DNA from: an uncultured Lachnospiraceae bacterium
GTDB taxonomy: Bacteria > Bacillota > Clostridia > Lachnospirales > Lachnospiraceae
Length of the DNA: 56,397 nt
Direction: 5' to 3'
Assembly (NCBI GenBank): GCA_934317845.1
Contig: CAKRES010000020.1
Coordinates: 1-56,397 of the forward strand
Of this stretch, positions 45,160 to 53,328 are shown piece by piece. The notes under the pieces are model-generated. The model made no database searches. It was not told the DNA's origin and saw only the letters and a list, made by a program, of their open reading frames with translations. The translations under genes and the position numbers were made by a program. Within the stretch, counting starts at the first letter, position 1; each line of letters starts with the position of its first letter.

Positions 45160-45480
45160 ATGGCAAAACGAGTAGATGCGGCTACATTTGAGGCAGAAGT
45201 ATTGTCTTCTGATGTTCCGGTTATTGTAGAATTTTATTCTGACAGTTGTATTCCATGTAAACAGATGTCACCGATCCTCGGTGGTCTGGAAGATGATTAC
45301 GAAGAGCAGATTAAAATTGTAAAGGTAAACGTTAATTTTGATGATGCACTGGCAGCAGGCTATGAAGTAGCTGCTTCTCCCACTCTTTTGTTTTTCAAAG
45401 ACGGTGCGGAAGTGAATCGTCTGCGCGGACTGCAGAAGCGTCCGGCAATTGAAGAAGTCATAAAAACAATCATTGCATAG
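45160..45480 (+). CDS. Thioredoxin-like protein with CIPC active site
   Basis: A 106-residue single thioredoxin fold. The active site is C30-I-P-C33 (SDSCIPCKQM), not the classical CGPC; the cis-proline loop is AASPTLLFF near residue 70. No signal peptide, so cytoplasmic. Thioredoxin reductase lies at 53318, in the same run of genes. It likely reduces a sulfur-pathway protein such as AprAB, the sulfite reductase or the TusA persulfide. It is 18 bp after tusA and 11 bp before the carrier gene. Confidence 0.9.
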   Translation: MAKRVDAATFEAEVLSSDVPVIVEFYSDSCIPCKQMSPILGGLEDDYEEQIKIVKVNVNFDDALAAGYEVAASPTLLFFKDGAEVNRLRGLQKRPAIEEVIKTIIA

Positions 45481-45491
45481 GAGGTAACAGT

Positions 45492-45701
45492 ATGACAGTA
45501 ACAGTAGCAGGAGTAAAGAAACAGATGGAAGAAGGAACCACGATCGCAAAGCTGATCGTTGACGAGAAGGTGGAGAATCCGGATTATGTCACCGTTACGG
45601 TAAATGATGATTTTGTGGAAAGCACAGACTTTGACAAAACCGTGATCAAGGAAAATGACAGCATTGAATTTCTCTATTTCATGGGAGGAGGCGCACGCTA
45701 A
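45492..45701 (+). CDS. ThiS/MoaD-like sulfur carrier protein with a C-terminal extension (HcyS-like)
   Basis: A 69-residue β-grasp protein. It begins VTVAGVKKQMEEGTTIAKLI and contains VTVTVNDDFVES, like ThiS. Working carriers end in Gly-Gly, which is adenylated and turned into a thiocarboxylate. This protein ends M-G65-G66-G67-A68-R69, so two or three residues must be removed first. The JAMM protease gene two places downstream is the obvious processor, as in the Wolinella HcyS/HcyD system and mycobacterial CysO/Mec. AGGAGG precedes the ATG; the stop overlaps the next start by 1 bp. Confidence 0.87.
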   Translation: MTVTVAGVKKQMEEGTTIAKLIVDEKVENPDYVTVTVNDDFVESTDFDKTVIKENDSIEFLYFMGGGAR

Positions 45702-46507
45702 TGGCATTTACGAACGAACAGATGGAACGCTATTCCCGCCATATCATTTTGCAGGAAGTCGGCGTGAAAGGACAGAAAAAGTTATTAAACGGCAAAGTGC
45801 TGATCATCGGTGCCGGTGGACTGGGTGCTCCGGCAGCAATGTATCTGGCAGCAGCCGGTGTAGGAACGATCGGAATCGTCGATGCGGATGAGGTAGATTT
45901 ATCCAATCTGCAGCGTCAGATCATTCACGGCACGGCTGATGTAGGAAAAGCAAAGGTTAAATCCGCAAAGGAGACTATGAATGCGATGAACCCGGACGTT
46001 ACGGTAAATACCTATCGCGAGTTTGTCACTTCAGAAAATATCATGGATCTCATTAAGGATTATGACTTTATTATTGATGGAACCGACAACTTCCCGGCAA
46101 AATTCCTGATCAATGATGCCTGCGTTATGGCAAAGAAACCATTTTCCCATGCCGGGATCATCCGTTTTAAGGGACAGCTTATGACCTATGTACCGGGAGA
46201 AGGACCATGTTACCGTTGTGTATTCAAAAATCCACCTCCAAAGGATGCCGTTCCAACCTGTAAGCAGGCAGGTGTCATCGGCGCGATGGGCGGTGTCATC
46301 GGAAGTCTTCAGGCAATGGAAGCGATCAAGTATCTGATCGGAGTGGGCGATCTGTTAACCGGAAAGCTGCTCACATACGATGCATTAAAGATGGAATTTC
46401 ATACTGTGAAACTTCCAAAAGCAAATGGTGGATGCGCAGTTTGTGGTGATCATCCAACGATTACGAAGTTAATTGACTACGAACAGGTGGAATGTGACGG
46501 AAAGTAG
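45701..46507 (+). CDS. E1-like carrier-activating enzyme (MoeB/ThiF family, HcyF-like)
   Basis: Adenylates the Gly-Gly end of a sulfur carrier. 268 residues. ATP-binding GAGGLG at 37-42, DADEVDLSNLQRQI (about 62-75) and GTDNFPAKFLIND (near 127) are the family motifs. Two cysteine pairs, CYRC and CAVC, build the zinc site; the PTCKQAGV loop near 187 holds the likely catalytic cysteine. It has no rhodanese domain, so sulfur must come from elsewhere, e.g. sulfide or TusA. It shares a base with the carrier stop codon, so the pair is made together. Confidence 0.92.
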   Translation: MAFTNEQMERYSRHIILQEVGVKGQKKLLNGKVLIIGAGGLGAPAAMYLAAAGVGTIGIVDADEVDLSNLQRQIIHGTADVGKAKVKSAKETMNAMNPDVTVNTYREFVTSENIMDLIKDYDFIIDGTDNFPAKFLINDACVMAKKPFSHAGIIRFKGQLMTYVPGEGPCYRCVFKNPPPKDAVPTCKQAGVIGAMGGVIGSLQAMEAIKYLIGVGDLLTGKLLTYDALKMEFHTVKLPKANGGCAVCGDHPTITKLIDYEQVECDGK

Positions 46508-46516
46508 GAGTATACT

Positions 46517-46930
46517 ATGTTATATATGACAAAAAGTGATTATGAAAAAATCTTAGCACACTGCCGGGAAGGCCTTCCGAATGAAGCCTGCGGATTGATC
46601 GCAGGAACGAAAGACGGAGACAAAAAGGAGATCAAAAAAGTGTATCTGCTCACCAATGTGGATCAGAGCAATGAACATTTTTCAATGAATCCGAAGGAAC
46701 AGCTGGCAGCAGTGAAAGATATGCGTGCCAATGGCTATGAACTGCTTGGCAATTTTCACTCGCATCCGGAATCACCGTCAAGACCATCCGAAGAGGACAA
46801 ACGTCTGGCATATGATTCCAAGGTGAATTATCTGATCCTTTCTCTGATGGAGGAGGATCATCCGGTATTCAATGCGTTCTTGATCGACGAGAACAAAAAT
46901 GTGACAAAAGAGGAATTCATCATCGGATAA
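46517..46930 (+). CDS. JAMM/MPN metalloprotease (Mec/HcyD-like) processing the sulfur carrier
   Basis: A 137-residue zinc peptidase of the JAMM family. The motif is complete: E23 (NEACGL), H81-S-H83 (NFHSHP), seven residues, S91 and D94. Bacterial members next to a ThiS-like carrier remove C-terminal residues beyond Gly-Gly (HcyD) or cut a cysteine off the carrier (Mec). Since the neighbouring carrier ends GGGAR, trimming is the likely job. AGGAG lies 7 bp before ATG 46517; ATG 46526 is an alternative start. Confidence 0.92.
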   Translation: MLYMTKSDYEKILAHCREGLPNEACGLIAGTKDGDKKEIKKVYLLTNVDQSNEHFSMNPKEQLAAVKDMRANGYELLGNFHSHPESPSRPSEEDKRLAYDSKVNYLILSLMEEDHPVFNAFLIDENKNVTKEEFIIG

Positions 46931-46935
46931 GTGGA

Positions 46936-46968
46936 AAGGAAGAAGGCAGCGATCCTGTCTTCTTCCTT
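46936..46968 (+). other. Hairpin between the JAMM and hemA genes
   Basis: A 14-bp stem (46936-46949 with 46955-46968, one G-U pair) with a 5-base loop in the only gap over 50 bp within the sulfur locus (70 bp). The T run expected of an intrinsic terminator is missing (TTCGTC follows). It may be a processing or stability element that sets the level of the siroheme genes. Confidence 0.6.
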
Positions 46969-47000
46969 CGTCATAAGAACAATTATGCAGAGGAAAAACC

Positions 47001-48164
47001 ATGTATGTGATCGGGATCAACCACAAAAAAGCAGATACGAAAACGAGAGAACAGTTTGTGTTATCCGGAAAAGAGCAGACGGAATTTTTCAATCGTCTGA
47101 AAAAAGAAATGCCGGGTGCCGGGTGTGTCATGCTGATGACCTGCAACCGGAGTGAACTGTATCTTTCCGGCGGGGAGCTGACATTCTCCAAGATCGAGCA
47201 GCTGTTTATGGAAGTGAAACAGCTTCCGGCTTCGTTGGTGAAAGCAGTTTTGCTGCGCTATGAAGGAGAGGCAGCGATCCATCATTTGTTTCATGTAGTC
47301 TGTGGTCTGGAATCTGCAGTGCTCGGTGAAGTCGAGATCATCCGACAGGTGAAGGAGGCTTACCAGAGCAGTGTGGAGCAGCAGATGGTAGATGCCAGCC
47401 TGCATTTGATCTTTCAGGATGCGTTAAAGCTTGCAAAGGAAATGGCAACAAACAGCCGGATGACGCATCTTCCGGTATCGGTTGGTACGCTTGCAACGCT
47501 TGCAGTGAGCGACTTCGTCAAAGAAAAGCAGGAGCCGCATGTGCTGCTGTTGGGCGCGACCGGTCAGATGGGAAGCATTGTCAGAAAAGATCTGCTCAGC
47601 CTGAAGCTGCCGATGCACCTGATCGCAACAACACGTTCCCATGCAGGTGTGTTGGCAGTCAGGGACGATTTAGAAGAACGGATCACATGGGTGCCTTATG
47701 AAGAGAGACGATCGCTGTTTGATTGGGCAGATGTTTTGATCAGTGCTACCAAAAGTCCGCATTATACAGTTCTTGCGCAGGATATGAAAACCTGCCGCAA
47801 GAGAAAGGATAAACTGCTCTGCATTGATCTGGCCGTGCCGCGTGACATTGATGATGAAGTGGCAGAGCTGCCCGGCATTACGCTTCTTAATATGGATGAC
47901 ATCAAACAGCTTTCTCGCCGTAACAACCGGGAAAAGGAAGCGGAGGCAGGAAAGATGGAAGACGTGATCCAAAAGGAAGTGGATGAAATAAGAAAAACAC
48001 TGCTTTTGCGGGAATTTTTTGAACAGGAAGAGGTGCGGGCGCATGCCAGTGATCCTTCTTTTCAGATCTTGTACCGCTTTAAGAAAACGCTGGATTACGA
48101 AGCCTTTCAGAGCGTACTTGATGATATGAAGGAGGAACACATATGGCGTATTTCCCGTTTATGA
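47001..48164 (+). CDS. hemA: Glutamyl-tRNA reductase HemA
   Basis: First step of tetrapyrrole synthesis: Glu-tRNA to glutamate-1-semialdehyde with NADPH. 387 residues. The catalytic Cys lies in MTCNRSELY (near residue 50). HLFHVVCGLESAVLGEVEIIRQVKEAY (near 96-122) is the substrate-recognition region, and LGATGQMGS (near 185) binds NADPH. The C-terminal dimerisation region (about 320-387) is short and unusual: it lacks the customary NKLLH-P motif. It overlaps the next gene by 22 bp. It opens the siroheme half of the locus. Confidence 0.93.
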   Translation: MYVIGINHKKADTKTREQFVLSGKEQTEFFNRLKKEMPGAGCVMLMTCNRSELYLSGGELTFSKIEQLFMEVKQLPASLVKAVLLRYEGEAAIHHLFHVVCGLESAVLGEVEIIRQVKEAYQSSVEQQMVDASLHLIFQDALKLAKEMATNSRMTHLPVSVGTLATLAVSDFVKEKQEPHVLLLGATGQMGSIVRKDLLSLKLPMHLIATTRSHAGVLAVRDDLEERITWVPYEERRSLFDWADVLISATKSPHYTVLAQDMKTCRKRKDKLLCIDLAVPRDIDDEVAELPGITLLNMDDIKQLSRRNNREKEAEAGKMEDVIQKEVDEIRKTLLLREFFEQEEVRAHASDPSFQILYRFKKTLDYEAFQSVLDDMKEEHIWRISRL

Positions 48165-48712
48165 TCCAATTGGAGGGTGCCTCCTGTTTAGTTGGCGGCG
48201 GCGGAAAAGTAGCAGCCCGTAAGGTAGAGATGCTGGTCTCCTTTGGGGCACAGGTAACCGTCGTTGCTCCAAAGATCTGTGAGGAACTGCAAAATCTAAA
48301 CTCCGAACAGGTGACGATCATAGAGCGTTCTTTGCAGGAAGATGACATTTTGGAAAAGGATGTTGTGGTACTGGCAACAGACGATGCGGCAGTCAACCAT
48401 CATTATTCAGAGCTTTGCAAAGAAAAACGGATCCTGGTCAATGTGGTCGATGTGAAAGAATACTGTGGTTTTTATTTTCCGGCGATCATCCGGCAGGATG
48501 AGGTTGTCGTTTCGGTTTCTACCGGAGGGAGCAGCCCGGTTCTGGCTGCAAAGATCAAAAAGGAGATCCAGAAAAATCTCCGCCCGGACCTTGGTGAGAT
48601 CGCAGGGGAGATGGCGAAGCAGCGGGAGCAGGTATTGGAAACTGTCCCGGAAGAAGCTGATCGAAAAGCTTATTTTGAAAAGGAGCTGGAACAAAAATGG
48701 AAAAGCAGGTGA
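48143..48712 (+). CDS. Precorrin-2 dehydrogenase / sirohydrochlorin ferrochelatase (CysG N-terminal or Met8 type)
   Basis: Oxidises precorrin-2 to sirohydrochlorin with NAD+, and may insert iron to give siroheme. 189 residues. The NAD-binding loop VGGGGKVAARKV (about 14-25), NVVDVKEY with the catalytic Asp (near 93), FYFPAIIRQDEVVVSVSTGG and SSPVLAAKIKKE follow the CysG/Met8 pattern. No separate SirB chelatase is seen in the window, so a bifunctional enzyme is plausible but not proven. AAGGAGG lies before the ATG. Overlaps hemA by 22 bp and hemC by 16 bp. Confidence 0.9.
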   Translation: MAYFPFMIQLEGASCLVGGGGKVAARKVEMLVSFGAQVTVVAPKICEELQNLNSEQVTIIERSLQEDDILEKDVVVLATDDAAVNHHYSELCKEKRILVNVVDVKEYCGFYFPAIIRQDEVVVSVSTGGSSPVLAAKIKKEIQKNLRPDLGEIAGEMAKQREQVLETVPEEADRKAYFEKELEQKWKSR

Positions 48713-49581
48713 TCCGCATTGGAACAAGGGGCAGTGTCTTGGCACTGATCCAGACCGATATGGTAAAAAAAGAGCTGAGTAAGCATTATCCCGATACCTC
48801 GTTTGAAACGGTTGTGATCAAAACAAAAGGAGACAAACAGCAAAACAGATCGATCTCCTCCTTTGGGGGAAAGGCAGTGTTTGTGGAAGAATTTGAACAG
48901 GCACTGTCAGACGGTACGATCGATCTGGCGGTGCACAGTGCAAAGGATATGCCAAACCCCTGTAGAGAGGGACTTGTGATCGCCGGGGTACTGCCGCGCG
49001 GTCCGGTGGAAGATATGCTGCTTTACCGCAAGGATCTGTCACTTACGAAGGAGACGACCTTTACAGTAGGAACGAGCAGCTTGAGAAGACAGTATCAGAT
49101 CAAAGCGTTATATCCCCATGCGATCTGCAAAGATCTGCGGGGAAATTTAGCAACCCGGATCAAAAAATTCAAAGACGGACAGTATGATGCGATCATCCTG
49201 GCAAAAGCCGGACTGGTCAGACAGGGACTGCTTCCTGATCCGGAAATGGAAACCTATACGTTTTCTGTTAAGGAGATGCTTCCGGCAGCGGCGCAGGCAG
49301 TGATCGCAGTAGAGAGCCGGGAAAATGATCCGGCACAGAAAATGGCAGCGTCAATTTCTGATGCAGCCGCCATGTTTTCTACCACGGTCGAACGGGCATT
49401 GTTAGAACAGCTTCATGCCGGGTGCCATGAGCCTGTCGGCGCATATGTAACGACAGAAAATGATACAGTGTCGATCGAACTGATGCGTGTGGAACAGGAG
49501 CAGATCGATCGGAAATGCGTGCAGGGAGCAAAAAAAGATTGGAAGTCACTGCTCAAACAGTTTGAAAAAGATAAGGATTGA
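48697..49581 (+). CDS. hemC: Porphobilinogen deaminase HemC
   Basis: Polymerises four porphobilinogens to hydroxymethylbilane. 294 residues. IGTRGSVLALIQTDMV near the start, FVEEFEQALSDGTIDLAVHSAKDMP (about 68-92, with the catalytic Asp), GTSSLRRQYQIKALYP, DLRGNLATRIKK, and the dipyrromethane-cofactor cysteine in LHAGCHEPVGAY (near 248) are all in place. The start overlaps the previous gene by 16 bp. Confidence 0.96.
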   Translation: MEKQVIRIGTRGSVLALIQTDMVKKELSKHYPDTSFETVVIKTKGDKQQNRSISSFGGKAVFVEEFEQALSDGTIDLAVHSAKDMPNPCREGLVIAGVLPRGPVEDMLLYRKDLSLTKETTFTVGTSSLRRQYQIKALYPHAICKDLRGNLATRIKKFKDGQYDAIILAKAGLVRQGLLPDPEMETYTFSVKEMLPAAAQAVIAVESRENDPAQKMAASISDAAAMFSTTVERALLEQLHAGCHEPVGAYVTTENDTVSIELMRVEQEQIDRKCVQGAKKDWKSLLKQFEKDKD

Positions 49582-49586
49582 TAACG

Positions 49587-51080
49587 ATGGTATATTTGGT
49601 GGGCGCAGGGCCGGGAGATCCGGGACTTATCACCTGTTATGGAAAGGAATTATTGAATCGGTGTGAGGTGCTGATCTACGATCATTTAGGAACGAGTGAG
49701 CTGCTCGGACTTGTGCCGCAGACCTGCATCAAACAATATGTGGGAAAGATAGCCGGTGCACACTCCCAAAAACAGGAAGAGATCAACCGGATGCTCGTGG
49801 ATGCTGCGAAAAACTATCACACGGTAGTCCGGTTAAAAGGCGGAGATCCCTTTGTATTTGGACGCGGTTCAGAGGAGGTGCTGGTATTACAAAAGGAGGG
49901 CATTTCCTATGAGGTTGTACCGGGGATAACGTCAGCCGTTGCACTGCCGGAGCTTTGTGGGATTCCGGTGACGCACCGGGAGGCAGGACGAAGCTTTCAC
50001 GTATTTACCGGACATACCAATCAAAAGGAACAAACGCTTTCCCACATACATCCGGAGGAAGGAACGAGCATATTTCTGATGGGGCTTACCCATCTGGATG
50101 AGATCACGAAAAAGCTGAGGGACGAAGGAACAGATCCGGAGACTCCGGTAGCTGTAATTTCAAGAGGGACGATGCCGGGACAAAAGATGGTAAGAGGAAC
50201 CCTTTGTGATATTACAGAAAAAGTCCAAAAAGAAACGATCCTGCCACCGGCGATCATTGTGGTCGGTGCCAATGCTGCTTGTCAGATGAAAGAAGAAAAA
50301 ACAGGGAGTCTTGCAGGATGCTCTGTTGGTGTAGTGGCAACCGGGAAACTAAAAGAAAAGCTCAGAAGCCACTTGAGAGAAAAGGGAGCAAGCCTTTTCA
50401 CCTTATGCGATATGAGAGTAACTGCGGCAGAGGGGGCAGAACTTTTAAAGAAAATTTTGCCTAAGATCAGGCAGTATGACTGGATCGTATTTACCAGCCA
50501 GAATGGAGTACGGGAATTTTTCCGCTTTGTGAAAGCAGAAGAATGTGATATTAGATGTTTTTCTAACATCAGGTTCGCCGTAGTAGGAACAGGAACAAAG
50601 GAAGCATTAAAGCAGGAAGGCTTTCACGCAGATTATATGCCGGAGCAGTTTACCACAAAGGCATTGGCGCAAGGGTTGATAAAGCAGGTAAAAAAAGAGG
50701 AGAAACTATTACTGGTACGTGCCAGACAGGCAAGTGAAGAACTTCCTGCGATCCTCTCCCAAAATCAGATCTCATTTGAAAGCTGCCCGCTCTATGATGT
50801 AGTGGGAGAAATGAGAGAGTACGGAGAATGTCCGGAACTGTTTGATGCGATCGCATTTTTCAGTGCTTCCGGTGTGGATGCCTATTTAAAAGGAAAAAAA
50901 GAGGGAGAGATCCGAACGCTTATGTCACAGGATACGCTGATCTGTGCGATCGGAGAAGTAACAAAACAGAGATTAAATGCATATGGTCTATCCCCGGATG
51001 TGGTGCCGGAGCAGTATGACCTTACACATATGATAGAAAAATTGGAAGAAAAGCTAGCAGAAAGGAAGAAAGACAAATGA
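49587..51080 (+). CDS. Fused uroporphyrinogen-III methyltransferase / uroporphyrinogen-III synthase (CobA-HemD)
   Basis: Two enzymes in one 497-residue chain, common in Clostridia. Residues ~1-235 are the SUMT/CobA methylase: VYLVGAGPGDPGLIT, VVRLKGGDPFVFGRGSEE, VPGITSA, and GIPVTHR. Residues ~245-490 are HemD: VGVVATGKLKEKL, DWIVFTSQNGVREFF, CAIGEVTKQRL near the end. Together they close hydroxymethylbilane to uro'gen III and methylate it twice to precorrin-2. I start at ATG 49587, after AAGGA; a TTG at 49578 overlaps hemC. The stop overlaps hemB as ATGA. Confidence 0.94.
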   Translation: MVYLVGAGPGDPGLITCYGKELLNRCEVLIYDHLGTSELLGLVPQTCIKQYVGKIAGAHSQKQEEINRMLVDAAKNYHTVVRLKGGDPFVFGRGSEEVLVLQKEGISYEVVPGITSAVALPELCGIPVTHREAGRSFHVFTGHTNQKEQTLSHIHPEEGTSIFLMGLTHLDEITKKLRDEGTDPETPVAVISRGTMPGQKMVRGTLCDITEKVQKETILPPAIIVVGANAACQMKEEKTGSLAGCSVGVVATGKLKEKLRSHLREKGASLFTLCDMRVTAAEGAELLKKILPKIRQYDWIVFTSQNGVREFFRFVKAEECDIRCFSNIRFAVVGTGTKEALKQEGFHADYMPEQFTTKALAQGLIKQVKKEEKLLLVRARQASEELPAILSQNQISFESCPLYDVVGEMREYGECPELFDAIAFFSASGVDAYLKGKKEGEIRTLMSQDTLICAIGEVTKQRLNAYGLSPDVVPEQYDLTHMIEKLEEKLAERKKDK

Positions 51081-52054
51081 TTCGTTTGAGAAGATTACGG
51101 GGCAGTGAGACAATGCGCAGTCTGGTGCGGGAAACGAGAGTGACCATTCAGGATCTGGTATATCCGCTCTTTGTGAAAGATGGAGAAGGAGATAAGGTTT
51201 TGGTAGATTCCATGCCGGGCATTTATCAATATCCGCTTTCCCTGTTAAAGGAGGAGATTGATAAAGTAGTGGCAGCCGGGATTCCTGCGGTACTGTTGTT
51301 TGGAATTCCAAAGCAGAAAGATGAATGTGCCAGTGAAGCCTATAAAGAAGATGGCATTATGCAGCGTGCCGTAGCGAAGATCAAGGAATGGGCTCCGGAG
51401 CTGATCGTGATCGCAGATGTGTGCCTTTGTGAATATACTTCTCATGGACATTGTGGTGTGGTAAAAGAAGGACGCATTTTAAATGATGAAACCCTTCCTC
51501 TTTTGGCGAAAATGGCGGTATCCCTTGCGAAAGCAGGAGCAGATATGATCGCTCCATCTGATATGATGGATGGTCACACTGCGTATCTTAGAAAGAGTCT
51601 TGATGAGCACGGATTTATCGATACTCTGATCATGGGCTACAGTGCCAAATTTGCATCCGGATACTATTCTCCATTCCGGGATGCTGCGCAGTCAGCACCT
51701 GCCTTTGGAGATCGCAGAACCTATCAGATGGACCCGGCAAATCGAAGAGAGGCAATAAGAGAATGTGATGCCGATGTTCTGGAAGGTGCGGATATTTTGA
51801 TGGTGAAACCTGCACTGGCTTATTTAGACATTGTCAGACAGGTCAGAGACAGATACGATCATCCGCTTGCTGTCTATAATGTGAGTGGCGAATATTCGAT
51901 GGTGAAAGCGGCTGCACAAAACGGCTGGATCGATGAAAAGCGCATTGTCATGGAAAATATGATCGCCATGAAACGTGCCGGAGCAGACATTATTATCACA
52001 TACCATGCACTGGATGTAGCAGCGTGGCTGAAAGAAGAGAGGGAAACAGTATGA
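51077..52054 (+). CDS. hemB: Delta-aminolevulinic acid dehydratase (porphobilinogen synthase) HemB
   Basis: Condenses two aminolevulinates to porphobilinogen. 325 residues. RLRRLRGSETMRSLVRET at the start, the cysteine-rich zinc loop DVCLCEYTSHGHCG (about 115-128), APSDMMDGHTAYLR, the two Schiff-base lysines in MGYSAKFAS and MVKPALAYLD, and NVSGEYSMVKAA are typical. The three zinc cysteines indicate the zinc-dependent class. Overlaps both neighbours by 4 bp. Confidence 0.97.
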   Translation: MIRLRRLRGSETMRSLVRETRVTIQDLVYPLFVKDGEGDKVLVDSMPGIYQYPLSLLKEEIDKVVAAGIPAVLLFGIPKQKDECASEAYKEDGIMQRAVAKIKEWAPELIVIADVCLCEYTSHGHCGVVKEGRILNDETLPLLAKMAVSLAKAGADMIAPSDMMDGHTAYLRKSLDEHGFIDTLIMGYSAKFASGYYSPFRDAAQSAPAFGDRRTYQMDPANRREAIRECDADVLEGADILMVKPALAYLDIVRQVRDRYDHPLAVYNVSGEYSMVKAAAQNGWIDEKRIVMENMIAMKRAGADIIITYHALDVAAWLKEERETV

Positions 52055-53328
52055 CAGAATCGGATCGTTTGTTTGAACAATCAAAAAAGCATATTCCGGG
52101 AGGTGTAAACTCTCCGGTGCGGGCATATAGAAATGTTGGAAGGAATCCTATCTTTATCAAATCTGCCTCTGCCTCGCATATTCTTGACGAGGACGGGAAT
52201 GATTATATTGATTATGTGTGTTCCTGGGGACCGGGAATATTGGGACATGCGTATCCAAAAGTGATCGATGCGGTTCAGGATGCCTGTTTAGATGGCCTGA
52301 CTTTTGGAGCACCAACAAGAAAAGAATGTGAGATGGCAGAACTCATCGCAGAGCTGATGCCGTCCATGGAAGTCAGCCGTATGGTCAATTCCGGAACAGA
52401 AGCGGTCATGAGTGCGATCCGTGTGGCAAGAGGTTATACCGGACGGGATTACATTATAAAATTCAAAGGCTGTTATCACGGACATGCCGACGGTCTGCTG
52501 GTGAAAGCAGGCTCCGGTGTGCTGATGCAGGCAAAGCCGGACAGTGCGGGAGTGCCGGAAGGGTATACGAAATATACACTGGTGGCAGACTATAATGACG
52601 AAGCAAGTGTGCAGGCATTATTTGATGCCTATCCGAACCAGATTGCAGCGGTGATCGTAGAACCGGTTGCTGCCAATATGGGTGTCGTGCCTCCGAAAGA
52701 AGGATTTTTATCATTCTTACGGGAGATCACGCAAAAGAATGCGTCCCTTCTGATCTTTGACGAGGTCATCACGGGATTCCGGCTTTCCCTTGGCGGAGCA
52801 CAGCAATACTATCAGGTGACACCAGATCTGACCACACTTGGAAAGATCGTAGGCGGTGGTATGCCGGTAGGGGCATATGGTGGAAGAAGAGAGATCATGG
52901 AGTGTGTTGCTCCGTGTGGAAATGTTTATCAGGCGGGAACCTTGTCGGGCAATCCGATTGCGATGACGGCAGGATTGGCGACTCTTAGGGAATTGCAGGC
53001 ACATCCGGAGATTTATGACAAACTGGAAGCAACAACGAAGACTCTGGCAGATGCGTACTGGGAAGCATTTGGAAAACGCGTATGTGTCAATCAGGTTGGT
53101 TCTTTGATGAGCGTCTTCTTTACCGGACAAAAGGTAACAGATTTTGCTTCTGCGAAAACGTCAGATACAGATGCCTATGCAAAGTATTTTTGTTTTATGC
53201 TTTCTCATGGAGTCAATCTGGCTCCATCCCAGTTTGAAGCAATGTTTCTCTCTGCGGCACACACAGAGAAAGATATAAAGAAGACATGTGATCTGATCAG
53301 AGAATATGGAGGACAATATGGCAGATAA
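52051..53328 (+). CDS. hemL: Glutamate-1-semialdehyde 2,1-aminomutase HemL
   Basis: PLP-dependent conversion of glutamate-1-semialdehyde to aminolevulinate. 425 residues. IPGGVNSPVRAYRNVG near the N-terminus, MVNSGTEAVMSAIRVARGYTGRD (near 113-135), FKGCYHGHADGLL, DEVITGFR and the PLP lysine in LGKIVGGGMPVGAYGG (near 265) are intact. It follows hemB by an ATGA overlap and its end overlaps trxB by 11 bp. With HemA, HemB, HemC and CobA-HemD, synthesis from Glu-tRNA to precorrin-2 is complete. Confidence 0.96.
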   Translation: MTESDRLFEQSKKHIPGGVNSPVRAYRNVGRNPIFIKSASASHILDEDGNDYIDYVCSWGPGILGHAYPKVIDAVQDACLDGLTFGAPTRKECEMAELIAELMPSMEVSRMVNSGTEAVMSAIRVARGYTGRDYIIKFKGCYHGHADGLLVKAGSGVLMQAKPDSAGVPEGYTKYTLVADYNDEASVQALFDAYPNQIAAVIVEPVAANMGVVPPKEGFLSFLREITQKNASLLIFDEVITGFRLSLGGAQQYYQVTPDLTTLGKIVGGGMPVGAYGGRREIMECVAPCGNVYQAGTLSGNPIAMTAGLATLRELQAHPEIYDKLEATTKTLADAYWEAFGKRVCVNQVGSLMSVFFTGQKVTDFASAKTSDTDAYAKYFCFMLSHGVNLAPSQFEAMFLSAAHTEKDIKKTCDLIREYGGQYGR

